A stretch of DNA of 64,000 nt, taken from assembly GCA_026018925.1 (NCBI GenBank), contig JAKSZU010000018.1, positions 8,648,320 to 8,712,319 of the forward strand, read 5' to 3'. Positions 10,267-21,700 of this stretch are shown here, piece by piece (the first letter of the stretch is position 1; every line of letters begins with the position of its first letter). A model generated the notes under the pieces. The model worked only from the letters and a program-made list of their open reading frames with translations. It was not told where the DNA came from and searched no databases. A program made the translations under genes and the position numbers. This DNA is from Tupaia tana (Eukaryota > Chordata > Mammalia > Scandentia > Tupaiidae).

Positions 10267-10480
10267 TGCTTGCTGGGGAGACAGAGAGATAAAGAGAGGG
10301 AGAAGGCACTCCCATTTGGGTGTGGTTATGATGCAATCCTTTCTCCTCCTTTTCTCCATCCTGTCAGGACTTGGGGCATGCATGCACATGTGCCCAGTGT
10401 GTTTATCATGTTTTCAGGACCAGGATTCGAACTGTGGGTGGCCATGGCAGAACTAGCTCCCTTAACCAGTAGGGTATGAA
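10267..10480 (-). mobile_element. Old lineage SINE, reverse
   Basis: The purine-rich arm (gagacagagagat), 'ggcatgcatgcacatgtgcc' body and 'gattcgaactgtgg' B-box region are recognisable but diverged. Its head end abuts the next SINE, which inserted beside it. Confidence 0.75.
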
Positions 10481-10496
10481 GCCAACCCATATTTTC

Positions 10497-10516
10497 TTTT
10501 TCTTTTCTTTCTTTCT

Positions 10517-10548
<32 letters not shown>

Positions 10549-10562
10549 ACTTTCTTTCTTAC
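10497..10562. repeat. (TTTC)n microsatellite derived from a SINE tail
   Basis: About 16 imperfect TTTC units lie at the tail end of the reverse SINE at 10563-10820. In the sense orientation this is (GAAA)n, a common product of A-tail expansion. Confidence 0.88.
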
Positions 10563-10820
10563 TTTTTTTAAGAGAGATTTCTGCTATCAGACATGTGTGC
10601 TCACCTGAGACAGAGAGAGACAGAGAAAGTAAGGAACTAACCCCCCCAGGGAGGATAGCCATGCTGCAATCCCTTCTCTTCCATTCTCTTCTTGGGATTT
10701 TGGGCATGCATGCACACACACTCAGTCTGAGTTTTAAGGCTTGAACTGGGTCAGTGACTTGAACTGTGGTCAACCATGTGGGAGTCCAGTGCCTTACTCA
10801 CCACATTACTTGCTGGTCCC
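10563..10820 (-). mobile_element. Lineage SINE, long form, reverse
   Basis: The head ends at 'ctggtccc', with body 'gggcatgcatgcacacacac' and purine arm. Probable duplicated flanks are gccaacccatattttc at 10481-10496 and gccagcccaagttttc at 10824-10839 (13 of 16 match). If correct, the tail microsatellite is part of the insertion, and the older SINE at 10267 was the landing site. Confidence 0.85.
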
Positions 10821-11349
10821 AAGGCCAGCCCAAGTTTTCAAGAGCATTAGCAGGCATTGGATTTGACCAGCATCTCTTGTCGGAGAACATATTTTGCCAG
10901 ACACTAAAAGCCCTGAGAAACAAAAGTGTGAGCTCCCAAATCACAAGTTAAGTTAGAATCCAGCCCCAAGCAGGGAACATTCTTCAAGAGTTGTAGCCTG
11001 GATAATGCTGAGAGCTCCCCGCCCCGTGCTTCCCAAATTGCACACTCTTTGAAAAAGTAGGCAGTGCCTTTAACTTCCTGCTGTAATCCCACGCCAGGCT
11101 CTGAAGCTATCTTAAGCCCTGCTATTTATCCGCCTGGTGAGGCACAACACTTACTTATTAAAAACATATCTATCATGGTTAATGACTTGATTTTTTCCCT
11201 TTAATACAGTACAATGACAGGTGTAAAAGGGAAGATGAGAGTCAGATGCTGTGGCAATATGCTTCCCGTGCTAAGATGTCTAGAACATCAGCCTCCTTCC
11301 GTGGTGCCAGGAAGGCGGGGGCTTGGGGGGCTCCCACCGCCTCACTCCC

Positions 11350-11378
11350 AACACACACACACACACACACACACACAG
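11350..11378. repeat. (CA)n microsatellite
   Basis: About 14 uninterrupted CA units follow 'cactccc'. Confidence 0.95.
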
Positions 11379-11579
11379 ATTACACGCTTGTGTTGGATGG
11401 AAAATCGTGCCATTTGCAGTTTCAGATAAAAGCATGTTTGAGTGCATATGGAAAGTACCATTAGGAGCAACTCCGGAGTGCCGAGTAAAATGGGTCATTA
11501 GGCTTTTGTTTGTTGGAGAGTGTCTCCCATCTGACAATGCCGAATGGTACCACTTTTAGCAGCTTATGTTCCCAGTTAC

Positions 11580-11830
11580 ATTAAACAGACAAACAGATTG
11601 ACTATTTTGCATTTCTCATTTGACAACAGCTTGTCTTCATTTGCCGCACACTGGTGGCAACGCTGAAAGCATGGTGGATTACTGTAGCCAAGGTCCTGGT
11701 TTTGAATAACAGCAGATGCCAACGTTTAACTTCAAAATCAATCAAGTCTTTTTCCTGAGTATGGATAAAAGGTCTAGTAGAGCGCCTGAAGGAGGATTTC
11801 TGCTGTTTACAGCTGAAAACAGAGAAGCTA
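11580..11830. other. Candidate conserved non-coding element
   Basis: This is repeat-free sequence with dense E-box, TGACA and TTTGCAT-like words ('gactattttgcatttctc', 'ggtggcaacgctgaaagcat', 'cagcagatgccaacg'). The complexity and retained CpGs resemble a constrained enhancer. There is no alignment evidence. Confidence 0.27.
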
Positions 11831-12534
11831 CGTTCATTACCAAACTTTCTGCAAGAAATAACAAATGTGGGGAGTTTGATGGAGGGAGGGGTTTGCAAGA
11901 GGCATTCTCATGGAAGGGGGACAGGAATGCTGCCTGTAACCAGGTGGCTTGATAACGGGGCATGCCCCTCAGAACTCCACTGGATTAAGACGATGGCGAT
12001 ACCAGTGGATGGGATTCCAGCATGAGGTGTTACTAATACGCAGTGACAGAAAAGACAGTCCTTTTCACACTGACCACTTTTCTTAGTACCCTGTGGCTGG
12101 TGGGTTAATTGAAAGCTTCTGCTAAGAGAGAGATGGTCCAAGAGGCCACTTCTCACTGGAAAGGAGAACAGCTTGGTTTCAAGGTGATCAGAATGCAATT
12201 CAGCATCTTGACATATCCAACTCATCGACCCTGCTGCCTGGGCACCTCCAGGATGGAGGCCTGTGTCCTTCAAAGGATGTCCCCCACTCTGGTGTTTCAT
12301 GCCGCTGTCATAGGCTGGGTCGCAGCCCTCACCTGGCACCGTCACCATGGCCCTTTATGTCCAGCGGGCACTCCAGGAACGTCAGTGAGAGACGGGCACC
12401 CTGGGAGAGGTCTGGTTGCCCTCCTAGGTCAGCGCCGAGGCCATGGCTTCTCTGAAAGAGGCAGGGATCTGGGTGGCTATAGCCCTCATGCTTTTAGCAC
12501 AGGACAAACCTTGGCTCAGTTCTCAACATTGTCC

Positions 12535-12690
12535 TGAAAGGCTGTGAGACCCTGTGAAACTAATCTAACATCTCTGAGCCAGTTTTCCACTTTCTCCGAG
12601 CTACTTGTAAGGGAGAGATGCTAAGATCAATGGGTAAAACCTTAGCATCGCACCTGGAACACAGTAAATACTGAGACACTGAGGTGTGTC
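12535..12690 (+). repeat. MIR-like element
   Basis: It contains 'aacatctctgagccagtttt', a diverged copy of 'aacctctctgagcctcagtt', then 'cacctggaacacagtaaata', the usual MIR 3' end. Confidence 0.65.
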
Positions 12691-12699
12691 CAGATCTAC

Positions 12700-12870
12700 A
12701 TGCATTTTAATATACATTATATGTACATTACACACACATGTAACATATATGATAAAATGTGTTGTGTGTGCATATGTGTGTCTATATACACAGATAGATA
12801 GAATGTAATAAAATGTATATAACTAACTAAATAAAATTAGGTGACTAAACAGGCACATGTAAATGTACGG
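12700..12870. repeat. AT-rich, TA/TG-alternating low-complexity tract
   Basis: Degenerate alternating purine-pyrimidine sequence (tacattatatgtacattaca, tgtgtgcatatgtgtgtcta), followed by gatagatag and ctaactaaataaa units. It looks like a decayed dinucleotide array. Confidence 0.6.
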
Positions 12871-13960
12871 AATGAAAACATGTGCATAATGACTATCTGT
12901 AGTACACATGAGATTCCCTGATGGCGCCTCATCCCTGCAGCCCTACCCTCAAGAGGCAGGAGTCAAACAATCCCTCCTTGGAAAATTCGGTGTGCTTCCT
13001 TCAATCTTATAACAATAGTAACTGCTGCTTGAGCTTCGATTTCAGGCCATCAGGGATCACCTGATCTTCAAAACCAGTTTGAGGTAGTAGTTGGTGTCCA
13101 GGAGGGGGAAGTCCCCATCCCAGAATCTCATGGTCAGTGCTCCAGTGGGAATGCAAACCCCAGTTGCCTCTACTTCCATGTCTCCCCAGAAGGGTGGGGT
13201 GTCCCCACACAATTGGGAAAGCAGAGAGCTGAAGGACCAGTCCCACTGAGCACCTAGCCTGCTTCTCTGTACCAGGGGAAGGAGCCACACTGGGCCTCCT
13301 CACCTCCTTGAGGCCTCCTTTTGTCAGGCCTCTGCTTGCTTTGTTTGTCCCCCAGGAGAGCTGTTTAGTGGCAGAGTATCTCCTCTGTCCCCTTTCCTGT
13401 CTCCCCTTCTGCCTCTGCTCTCTGTTCTTTTCTTCTCTTCATGTGTTGATCAAAAACAAACTCAGATCCAAGCATTTTGATTTTTATCAAAACTTGCAGT
13501 TGGTCCTTTTTATTTTTTAAAAAAGTTAATGATTGATGCATAATACAATAGACTTCTGAATAATTTCTTTAAAACGTACAAAATATTAAGCCCAAATTAC
13601 TGCTCACGTCTACCCACGCCCTAAAAATAAATAAATAAATAAGGGAGTTTTTGTTGGTGTTGGGCTTGTTTTGTTTTGTTTTATCATTTTTAGAAAGTTG
13701 CAAAAATCCTAGGATAGTGTCATGATTTGAAATGAGGCTTTTTAAGAGTCAATACTCAAACAGTCACTGGTCAGGAAATGTCTGTTTTTAAATTTTTATT
13801 CCATACACCTATCTGACTCAGGAACATCCACTAGCCATTAGGCCTAATACAATAAAATGATAACTACCATTTATTAATAATAAAACCTTCCATGACTAGA
13901 TATTTTGGGGGCATTTCCTTCATGCCATGAGTGATCCTAGGGGAGTCAGGTGGGATAATT
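12870..13960. other. Single-copy non-coding stretch
   Basis: It includes a short (AAAT)n at 13625-13642 and a (GTTTT)n at 13668-13682. No gene found. Two minus-strand frames at 13007-13303 overlap each other and have no domain. Confidence 0.5.
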
Positions 13961-13966
13961 TAATGA

Positions 13967-14101
13967 AAGGACTTCAAAAGCTTGTGAAAAAATAGAATTA
14001 AAGTACAATTTTATTTTGATGTAACAACAATAAAAAAATTGAAATCCGTACACAGTCTTTTCCTACTCCCCATTTTCTGAGAAGTGTTTGAAGCTTCCCC
14101 C
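13967..14101 (+). mobile_element. Mariner-like MITE, copy 1
   Basis: It starts 'aaaggacttcaaaagcttgt' and ends 'tgtttgaagcttccccc', giving partial inverted ends around a gacttcaaaa core. Internally 'ggaattaaagta...tttattttgatg' and 'ttgaaatccgtacacag' are shared with copies at 25.2, 49.8 and 50.3 kb. Its size and inverted ends suit a non-autonomous Tc1/mariner element. Confidence 0.62.
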
Positions 14102-14214
14102 AGCAGGTTCATCCCTGCCCTGGACACTGGCCGATGGTCAGGCAGGACTCATGAGACAGCAGTCTGAACCAGGTGGCCAAGGGTCAGAGAACCCTGGTCC
14201 AGGGTTAGATTGAC

Positions 14215-14348
14215 GATTATTTGAGTCCTGAACCTGATTGGACCTATGCTGGACCCTTATGCATGTGTGCCAAAAACCCCAAAAGATGAATAGAGGAAAA
14301 AGGCTTGTGGCATGGCCATCCTCCCCCCTGGGAAGTGATTTCTCCCTG
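14215..14348 (+). mobile_element. Partial lineage SINE interrupted by another SINE
   Basis: It retains a B-box-like 'tttgagtcctgaacctg', a shortened body with 'atgcatgtgtgccaaaaacc' and the 'ggcatggccatcct' segment. It stops at 'gatttctccct', where the short-form SINE begins. Confidence 0.7.
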
Positions 14349-14512
14349 GGTCCGGCAGGTGGTGCAGTGTTTGAGACACTGGACTCCCACATTGCTGACC
14401 ATAGTTCTAATCCTGGACCTGGTGGCTTGCTTTCTTACTTTCCCTCTTTCTCTGTCTCTCTCTGGTCAAGTTTAAAAATAATAATAATAAATTTAATTTA
14501 ATTTAAAAATTT
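14349..14512 (+). mobile_element. Lineage SINE, short form
   Basis: The head 'gggtccggcaggtggtgcag' passes through 'ggacctggtggc' directly into 'ttgctttcttactttccctc', with no central body, and ends in a (TAA)n/TTTAA-rich tail. It is inserted in the pyrimidine arm of the preceding SINE. Confidence 0.85.
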
Positions 14513-15955
14513 TGAGAGTGAAAGAGATGGCTCTGGACTAGTGTGGTTTAGCATGTGACAAAAGGATGAAGCCTTTTAAAAGTCACAGCATCCTCAAAGG
14601 AGAGAGAAAGTAAGAGCAAGCAATCTGGACCACGTGACCTGAATGCTCTGGCACCCACGTGGATGCACTGCACAGGGGCCATCAAGGTCAAGGCTTCTAC
14701 GGAGCGTGGTGTCACTGTGCAGGACACTGGGCTCAGCGTGGGTCCTCCCAGGGCCTCAGCTCTTAAGTCCAGAAGAATGCTCAGAGCATCAACATGTGCA
14801 GTGTGGCGGGGGCAGACTCACCGGAGGTAACTCAAAACACACCCATGCACACACATACACAGCAGTTAATTGAATTTTCCTCTCTTCCTGGACCTCCTCC
14901 CCTTGGGGTCACCCCCTTCTCACCACTCTTTGTGCCCCTGGCCTGGCATTTAGGACTTTTGTTGTCTTAATAGAGACTGAAACCTGCTTAGGGCCTGGAG
15001 TTTGCTGTTTTAATTCAACAGTGAAAGGACTTTTTTTTTCTTTTTCTTTGTTTGTTTTTCCCTTCCTTTTTCTTTTCCTAAGCCAGGGGGACAATGCATT
15101 TGCAGAGCAGAAGCTGTGTGCTAGACCCTCCCAGATCCTGAACAAAACGCTCATTAATGGGAGGTGGGATTTCCTGGTCACAGCTTTTAGTCAAAGGGCA
15201 AAGGTCACCCATTAACCAGCATCCAGTCTAAACAGGGCTGTGCAAAATGACAAGGAAGGGAGGGAGAAAAGGGAGAGAACAGTCAAATATTTGCTTGTAA
15301 TTCTCCAGTTAGCAGCAGGACTTGTTGAGGCTGAGACAGGCACCCATTGGAGCCACAAGCCACCCTGGAAGGGTCCCCTGAGAGGGGCCATTGCTTTGTT
15401 ACTGTGCCAGGAGTTAGTGTCGGTGAGCAGGGGCTCGGTCCTCTGCACTCTCCCTCAGCCCTCCAGCCTCCACTGACCTCCAGACCCTAGCCCTGGGAAA
15501 CTTTTCTGATCATACCAAGACACAAACAGGGACTTTCTAGGAGATGAAGTTTCCATTTACCCCTGCACAAAACACCTTGAAACCCTCCAAGGCCACAAGT
15601 CCTGCCGGTGTGGCCCTGCCAGCTTTTGCCACATCCCTCCTACCTGTCTCCACCCGACTCAGGCCTGTGACCTTCCTCTCCCTGTATCTGTAGCCCACCC
15701 AGCTTTGCACAACCTCCCACCCTGGCACTGGCTTTCTCCTGAGAGAAAAGGCTCTCTCCTGGGTCTTCGCTTGCTGGCTGCTTCTCAGCACTTGCTTCCC
15801 ATTTCTTTCTCAAAGCTGACAGTGTGTCTGAGCCAACTTCATCAGGTTGCCTGCTGGCCGGGGCACCTGGCCCTTGGTTTAATGCTCTGCTGACATTGTC
15901 TTGAAATTCTTAATAATTTTGAACAAACAGTCTTGCATTTTTATCCTGCACTGGA
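14513..15955. other. Single-copy non-coding stretch
   Basis: No gene is seen. A T-rich pyrimidine patch lies at 15030-15078. Overlapping frames of 60-90 codons on both strands have no support. Confidence 0.5.
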
Positions 15956-15957
15956 CC

Positions 15958-16128
15958 CTGCAAATTATAAGCTGGTCATGACCTCAGCTGCACATTAGAA
16001 TTCCTTGTGAAGTTTTTTAAAAATGTGAACTGCTGAACCCTATCCAGAAGGTTGGGATTTAATGGGGTGGGACTTCCCCAAGCGATTCTAGCACACAGCC
16101 CTATGAGAGAACCCTGGCGTATAGGAGA
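15958..16128. repeat. MER5-like hAT (Charlie) relic
   Basis: The order of words follows the MER5A consensus: 'cagctgcacattagaattcc', 'gaactgctgaaccctatcca', 'gatttaatggggtgggact' and 'gcgattctagcacacagccc'. It is ancient and lacks coding capacity, as do all MER5 elements. Confidence 0.7.
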
Positions 16129-16319
16129 ATATTTAAGAGGAGGAATGCATGCTCTCCGCAGGAATAGCTCAAGAAAAGTCAAACGCCCACAACTCCATCT
16201 TCCTACAGAACCCAGCATGTACTCGCACGAGAGTTCTGATCCACTCAGTTGTAATATTACTGTGAAGGATGCTAACAATATCTGTTGAGTGTTCACTCTC
16301 GGCCAGGCATTCCTAAGTA

Positions 16320-16428
16320 TGTTTATTTTTCATTGCATTTGAGTCTCAGGAACTGCAAGGAAGTCCCATTACGCAGATAGGGAAGCTGAAGTTCTGAGCA
16401 GTTCAGTAGCTTGTCCTAAGGACCACCA
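16320..16428 (-). repeat. MIR-like fragment, reverse
   Basis: 'cccattacgcagatagggaa', then 'gctgaagttctgag', is a diverged reverse MIR core. Confidence 0.5.
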
Positions 16429-16429
16429 C

Positions 16430-17500
16430 TACCAAACGTGGTCAGCTTGGGCTGCTACTTGCCCGTTTGCGGTCTGACTTCCTTAAAAACTCCTGACACC
16501 CTCCAAGGCGTGGCCAGCGCCTTCTTCCTCTCTAATTCCTCAGCGCCATGGCAGCACACATTGCAAGTGCTCCGCCAAGGCCCAATCTGTTCTTCAGTAA
16601 GAGCTTCCACCATGGTTTGCTATTTTCTTTGGGTGGAAAACTTCACGTGGCTTCCAGGGCTATTGAGAGTAATTGCCAAGAAAACCTGTCTGCCGTATTT
16701 TGTCACGCTGACCTGCTTGGATTCCCTTTGCCTCTCTATGATATTAGGATGGCCTCAAACTTAGCGACAGAGAGGCCCTCGCGGCACAGATGCTAATATG
16801 ATCCAGACGGCATCCCGCAAATATTATCCGGGATAGCGGCTGGTTGAAAACAAGAAGTGGCTGTTAAAAGCAGAGCCCTCAGCCAGACAGAGGGCATAGC
16901 ACCCCAGGACGCTGAAGGTGCTGTGCAAAGTGCACATTCCTGGCCATTGACAGGAAGATCTGCATGAATCTATTCCTCAAAGGGCTTGAGCTGTTTTCTC
17001 AAAGTGGGGTTTGATGCACACACAGAAGACAGTGGACTCACCAGGGCATTTAGAGCAGGCAAACTGCAAGTCCAGAAAACACAGGATGGAATCTAAACCT
17101 CCTCAGTAGCTTTGAGCTGCAGGGGGAGGTGGCAGGTCAGCCTGGAGAGGAAGTGGACAGATTCGAGTATAGGCTGGGCAGGGCCATTCCTGAGTCTTCA
17201 GGATCCACTCCCTTGACCCTGGGGCAGGTGAGGAGCTAGACTGAGGTCTTTCATGCAGTCAAAAGGCTTCAAGAGCTAGAGAAGGGGGGGGGAATGAATC
17301 TTTGAAACACAAAATAAATATACTGTAACTGGGAAGCTGCTGAAATGCATGTTTATGAAGCCGATTTTGAACAGATTATTTCTTCCCACTGGTACAGGAT
17401 GTGGAAAGGACTGCCCCCTTGTATTCTTGTCTCTCTGATCAGGTTCTTTAACTACATGTATTAGGTACTTAGTTTACCTGTAGTAACTTATTTCACCCCA
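16430..17500. other. Single-copy block with a candidate conserved element
   Basis: Within 16545-16860 the sequence is repeat-free with retained CpGs ('gaggccctcgcggcacagat', 'gatccagacggcatcccgca', 'atccgggatagcggctgg') and TAAT-type words, a profile seen in constrained non-coding DNA. The remainder, to 17500, shows nothing recognisable. Confidence 0.3.
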
Positions 17501-17504
17501 CACT

Positions 17505-17592
17505 GATGCTATGAAGAGGAATTTACCACTGTCCCATTTTACAGGTGAGGCTCAGAGAGATGAAGTTAGGCAATGCTGGGACCAACTCTTCT
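17505..17592 (-). repeat. MIR-like fragment, reverse
   Basis: 'cccattttacaggtgaggct', then 'cagagagatgaagttaggca', matches the reverse MIR core closely. Confidence 0.62.
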
Positions 17593-17794
17593 GTTACTGA
17601 TCCACAGCCATTCGTCCGTGGAGAACTTATTCAACCAGAGGAGGGGAAGGGGTGTCGTCCCTAATCCTCACTGACTTAAGGAAGGTCTGACCTACAGACC
17701 GAGGGAGGCGAGGTACTGACTGCTGGCAGGTCACAGAGGAATGAGCGTGACAGCAGACTGCTAGCACGTTGTTCTAAAGACCTTGACAGGGAAT

Positions 17795-17905
17795 GAGGAC
17801 TCCGTTTCTCATCTGTGAATGGGGATGCCGGCAGTCCTTGCCTCAGAGTTGCTGGGAGAATTAAAAAAGAGAAGGTGGCTTGGGGAGCTTCTGGTACAGC
17901 ACTTG
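17795..17905 (+). repeat. MIR-like fragment
   Basis: 'ccgtttctcatctgtgaatg', then 'gggatgccggcagtccttgc' and 'gttgctgggagaattaaa', follow the MIR 3' half. Confidence 0.6.
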
Positions 17906-18101
17906 CTGCAAACACATACCCGATAGATGGCTTCTACCACCGCTCAGGGCGGACCCGGCCTTATGACGCGTTTGACTTGGTCGTTTTGTGTGCAAATAAC
18001 TCCAAGCATGAAAAGTTACAGTGGAGGGGTTTCTCTTGACATTTATTCTTGGTAACCCTAGAAACAACATAAAGTTTCAAGTTGAAAAAGCAGCATGGAG
18101 G

Positions 18102-18354
18102 AGGCCAGCAGGTGGCATGGTGGTTAAGGCACTGGGTTCCCCCATGGCCCTCCAAGGTTTGAGTACCAGATAAGGCGGCTTGAAAATCACACCAAGCATG
18201 TGTGCATGCATGTCCAAAATCCCAGGAGGAGAATGGAAAAGAGATTGCAGCACTCTGGGAAATGATTTCTTACTTTCTCTCTCACTGTCTCTCTTTGTCT
18301 CTCTCCAGTGAGCACATGCATCCTGTGACAAAAAGCTGAAAGAAAATTAAAATT
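18102..18354 (+). mobile_element. Lineage SINE, long form
   Basis: It begins 'aggccagcaggtggcatggt' and runs through the aggagaatgg body motif, the tctctctttgtctc arm and 'catcctgtgacaaaaagc'. Its A-rich tail (aagaaaattaaaatt) was the target for the next SINE. Confidence 0.88.
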
Positions 18355-18589
18355 GGGACCAGTGGATGGCATAATGGTTACATAGCTGGACTCCCACATA
18401 GTCGACTGTGGTTCAAGTCCCAGACCCAGCAGCTTAAAATTCATGCCAGGCACGTGTACATGCACGCCCAAGATCCTGAGAGGAGAATGGAGGGAAAGGG
18501 ATCACTGCATGGCCACTCTCCTAGGGCGTGATTTCTTGCTTTCTGTCTCTCTGGGAGTGCACACTCCCTATAGCAAAAATCTCTGAAAA
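18355..18589 (+). mobile_element. Lineage SINE, long form, inserted in previous tail
   Basis: It starts 'gggaccagtggatggcataa', with B-box-like 'ggttcaagtcccag' and the aggagaatggagg motif, and ends 'tccctatagcaaaaatctct'. A 12-bp duplication, aaaattaaaatt, at 18343-18354 and 18590-18601 shows it landed in the tail of the SINE at 18102, giving a head-to-tail pair. Confidence 0.88.
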
Positions 18590-18604
18590 AAAATTAAAAT
18601 TTAA

Positions 18605-19265
18605 AAAATAAATAAAAATAACCACTTTAGGAGCTACCATCAGGGTGGGATCTAAAGCTGAACAAAGCCTCTATGTTAAGATCAGGATCTTACGCTCTAC
18701 TGGTCAATGTAGGGGACTTGTCAGTGTCCTCCTAGTGTGGACTTCCAGCCCTTTGAATGTTTGCCAGCTCTAGGACTATCCAACCAGCCACATCAGCCAC
18801 AGTGGGGAAAGTGGACAGGGAAATTAAATACCTGTAAAACAGGGGAAGACCAGCATAGCGTGTGGGCTGAAGCACTCTAGGACTTGAGAAACTCAAATAT
18901 CTAGTCCAGAGATTTTATTCATCTTATTCAGAAACACACTCTTTCTCCTCCCCCTCAAAACAACGTAAATTCAGAAAGCATTACTTTTGCTGCATTGCTT
19001 ATAGTATTATCAATAACATCATTTTTTTAACGTGCTATTGTGTGAAGTAGCCTCTTTTCAAGGAGAGAACCCCCAGGACCCTTGAAGAACTATGGCAACT
19101 AATGGCAAAGTGAGAAATTGCTTCCTCCACCTGTTGTTCTTTGTCCGGAATGCCAAGTCGAATACTTTAGCTGAACTGGATTGAGGCCACATCACTGCAG
19201 TTTGGATGTGGTTTAGTCTCTGGCAAGGTCAGGGTAGTTTGGTACTGGAGAGGGAGTTGGCCCCA
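18605..19265. other. Single-copy non-coding stretch
   Basis: No gene and no repeat that I can assign. Confidence 0.5.
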
Positions 19266-19267
19266 TG

Positions 19268-19400
19268 GAATAAGCATAGACTTTGGAGCTAAATAATCTT
19301 GCATTCAATGGCTGTTCCCACCACTATCCGGATGATAGTGGTAAGTTCCTTAAGCGCTCTGAGACCCATTTCCTCTGTAAACTGTTAAGAAGATTTGCCT
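19268..19400 (+). repeat. MIR-like element
   Basis: 'catagactttggagctaaat', then 'agttccttaagcgctctgag' and 'acccatttcctctgtaaact', follow the MIR consensus. Confidence 0.62.
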
Positions 19401-19459
19401 AAAAGCAAGGACCAAATAAGATACCACTCCTTGATAATACACCTACTCTCCTAACCTGT

Positions 19460-19840
19460 CTCATGGCTAATGAAAGAGAATACTCAAAGTTGGGTAATTT
19501 ATAAAAATAGAGGTTACTTTAGTTCACAGTTTGGAGGCCCGAGATCTTGGGCCATATCTGGTAGGTGTTTTGAAGAGTCCTTATCACATCAAAATGGGGA
19601 CAGGAGAGCAGCTGTCTATAATTCTCTCTGTTCCAGTCTCACTCCCTCTTCTTATAAGCCCAATCATGGGGGGCCACTGCCCTAATGCCCTGAATCCTAA
19701 TCTCATCCCAAGGGCCCTGCCTTCCAACACCATAACTGGGTCAAGTTTTCACCCTCATAATCTTGTTACAATGGTTCAATACATGAATTCTTTTTTTTTT
19801 TTGGGGGGGGGCACATTCAAACTACAGCACCTACCTAAAT
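19460..19840 (-). repeat. MaLR (MST/THE1-type) LTR, reverse
   Basis: The sequence 'actcaaagttgggtaattta', 'gaggttactttagttcacag', 'tcttataagcccaatcatgg', 'caagggccctgccttccaac' and 'gcacattcaaactacagcac' gives, in order, the landmarks of a reverse MaLR LTR. It is a solitary relic of an ancient non-autonomous endogenous retrovirus-like element; no internal genes are present. A T/G run lies at 19791-19809. Confidence 0.72.
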
Positions 19841-20828
19841 ATTCCCAGGGCTTGCCATATGATAACAACCAATTCACAGATGGCTTAAAGTCTATCAGCA
19901 GCACAGTCTAGACAGCACCAACATCAACTTTGTCTTTTTCAGCTAGAAAAAATGGCTGGCCAGAGGTAGTGCATGTTTACTCTTGACCGAATACAGTAAA
20001 TAGCTGTCTTCAGTAGAGGGATGAGAAATCAACCCCACTGATCAAAGAAGCAGTCCTTTAGAGACAGTTCAATTTCCAAAGACAGAGACTGTCACAGTTC
20101 CCCATTCTTCCTTTTTCCCAAGGGAAAAGGATGAGCATACAGGAGTGTATGAGGAGTGATGTCAAGAACAGCTAGTGTGAATGATTGCGTGACTTGGGGA
20201 CTCTCAGGGTCCAGAGAACAACCCTGGCATTATCTCTGAAGGAACTGAGATGTTGCTTTGTCCCTGGATTCAGGTGTCTTAAGAATTACCTAAGAACACT
20301 CGTGCAGAAGGTTCTGTAGATTCCCAGGTGGATTGTGATGGAATCTCAATTACCCTGGGGCCGCCACCTCTTGCACAATCGTGGTATCTTACCTTATTAC
20401 AGAAAATCTGTGAGGAGTATCTCTCCACAGGGCCCCATCCAGGCAATGCCCTAGTGGCTATGCAGGACACAGGACTGAAATGATCTGATCACATTCTCAG
20501 ATAGAGACAAAACCCGTCTCTCTCTTACACTCACCTTCTCTCTGTCTGTCTGTCTCTCTCATGCTCTCCTTGTCCTTGCTGTCACCCTTGTTCTCTCCAT
20601 TGAGAATCCAGTGAGATCTTATTAATGGGCATAGAAAGGGGTGGTTCTTGTGTCTTGTATACAGCCATGGGATGCTCCGTAAGTGCCTTTTCCCTTCCCA
20701 GAAATGCTATGCACAGTTTAAACTTGGTAATTACCAACCACATCTAGAGTTCAGAGAAAAGAGTGGTTCGTTGACTGTCTGAGTCCTGGAAGCCAGTTTC
20801 TACCACAAGTAGCAGGCCAGGGTGCAAA
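19841..20828. other. Single-copy non-coding stretch
   Basis: A CT-rich patch with tctctctgtctgtctgtctc units lies at 20518-20562; it resembles the pyrimidine arm of the lineage SINE, but no head or body is attached. No gene seen. Confidence 0.5.
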
Positions 20829-20829
20829 G

Positions 20830-20935
20830 AACATAGGTCGTGGAGTCAGACCTCACTGAGCCACGTCCTAGCTCTCTGATACGGGTGAGTCCTGTTTCGC
20901 TCATTTGATAAATGGTGAATATTACATATACCTTT
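20830..20935 (+). repeat. MIR-like fragment
   Basis: 'gtcgtggagtcagacctcac', 'cacgtcctagctctctgata' and 'cgctcatttgataaatggtg' follow MIR order. Confidence 0.6.
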
Positions 20936-21264
20936 AAGTTTCTTATAAGAAAAAAAAAAACAGGATATTTCATATTACATGCAAAAAATATAGCTAATGT
21001 ATAGAAATAACGTATGACATTAAAACTTTTTTGAAAAATCTAATTCAATTTTAATCTTTTCTCCCTGTTGTCAGAAAATAATGCAATTGATTTCAAGGAT
21101 ATTCATAAAACTGACTTTCCCTGTGTGGTTGGGACCCCTGAATCCACCTTTTCTACATAAGATTTGCATTGTGAGTGACCCTAGGGGTTGGGGTCTTCTT
21201 GGAGTGGCCTGGGATACCCCAGCAGGTGGTGTTGGACAGACATATTTAAGCATATTCTTTATAC

Positions 21265-21700
21265 TTGAAGGAGTTTCCTAGGGTTGTCACAACCAAATGC
21301 CACTGGGTAGTTTAAACAATAGAAATGTCTTCTCACACCTGTAGAGGCTGGAAGGTGAATGCCCAGGTGTCGGCAGGGCCACGCTCTCTCTGACAGCTCG
21401 AGGAAAGACTCCTTCCCGCCTCTTTCTCTCTTCTGGCCACACCAGTTTCTCAGCTGGCAGCTGCAGCACCCCCAGCTCTGCCTCGGTCCTCACAGCGCCT
21501 TCGTCCCTGTGTCTGTGTCTCTGTCTCTCTTCCTGTAAGTGGACTTAGGGACTGTTCAATCCAGTGTGAGTTCATCTTGGCTAATTAAATCATGAAAGAC
21601 CTTATTTCTGAAGAAGGTCATCTTCACAGGTACCAGGGGGTTAGGATTTCTACATGTCTTGCGGGGGGGGGGGTCACAATTTAACACATGACACTCCCGG
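21265..21700 (-). repeat. MLT/MaLR-type LTR, reverse
   Basis: Landmarks in order: 'tttcctagggttgtcacaac', 'ccactgggtagtttaaacaa', 'tcacacctgtagaggctgga', 'gtgtctgtgtctctgtct', 'catcttggctaattaaatca', 'ccttatttctgaagaaggtc', 'caccaggggttaggatt'-like sequence and 'ggtcacaatttaacacatga'. This is the reverse of the LTR family seen at 39.2 kb. A run of eleven or so Gs lies at 21662-21672. Confidence 0.75.

Noticed and set aside
20518-20562. Lineage SINE fragment
   Set aside because: Only the CT-rich arm texture is present; without head, body or terminal motif it cannot be separated from simple sequence.
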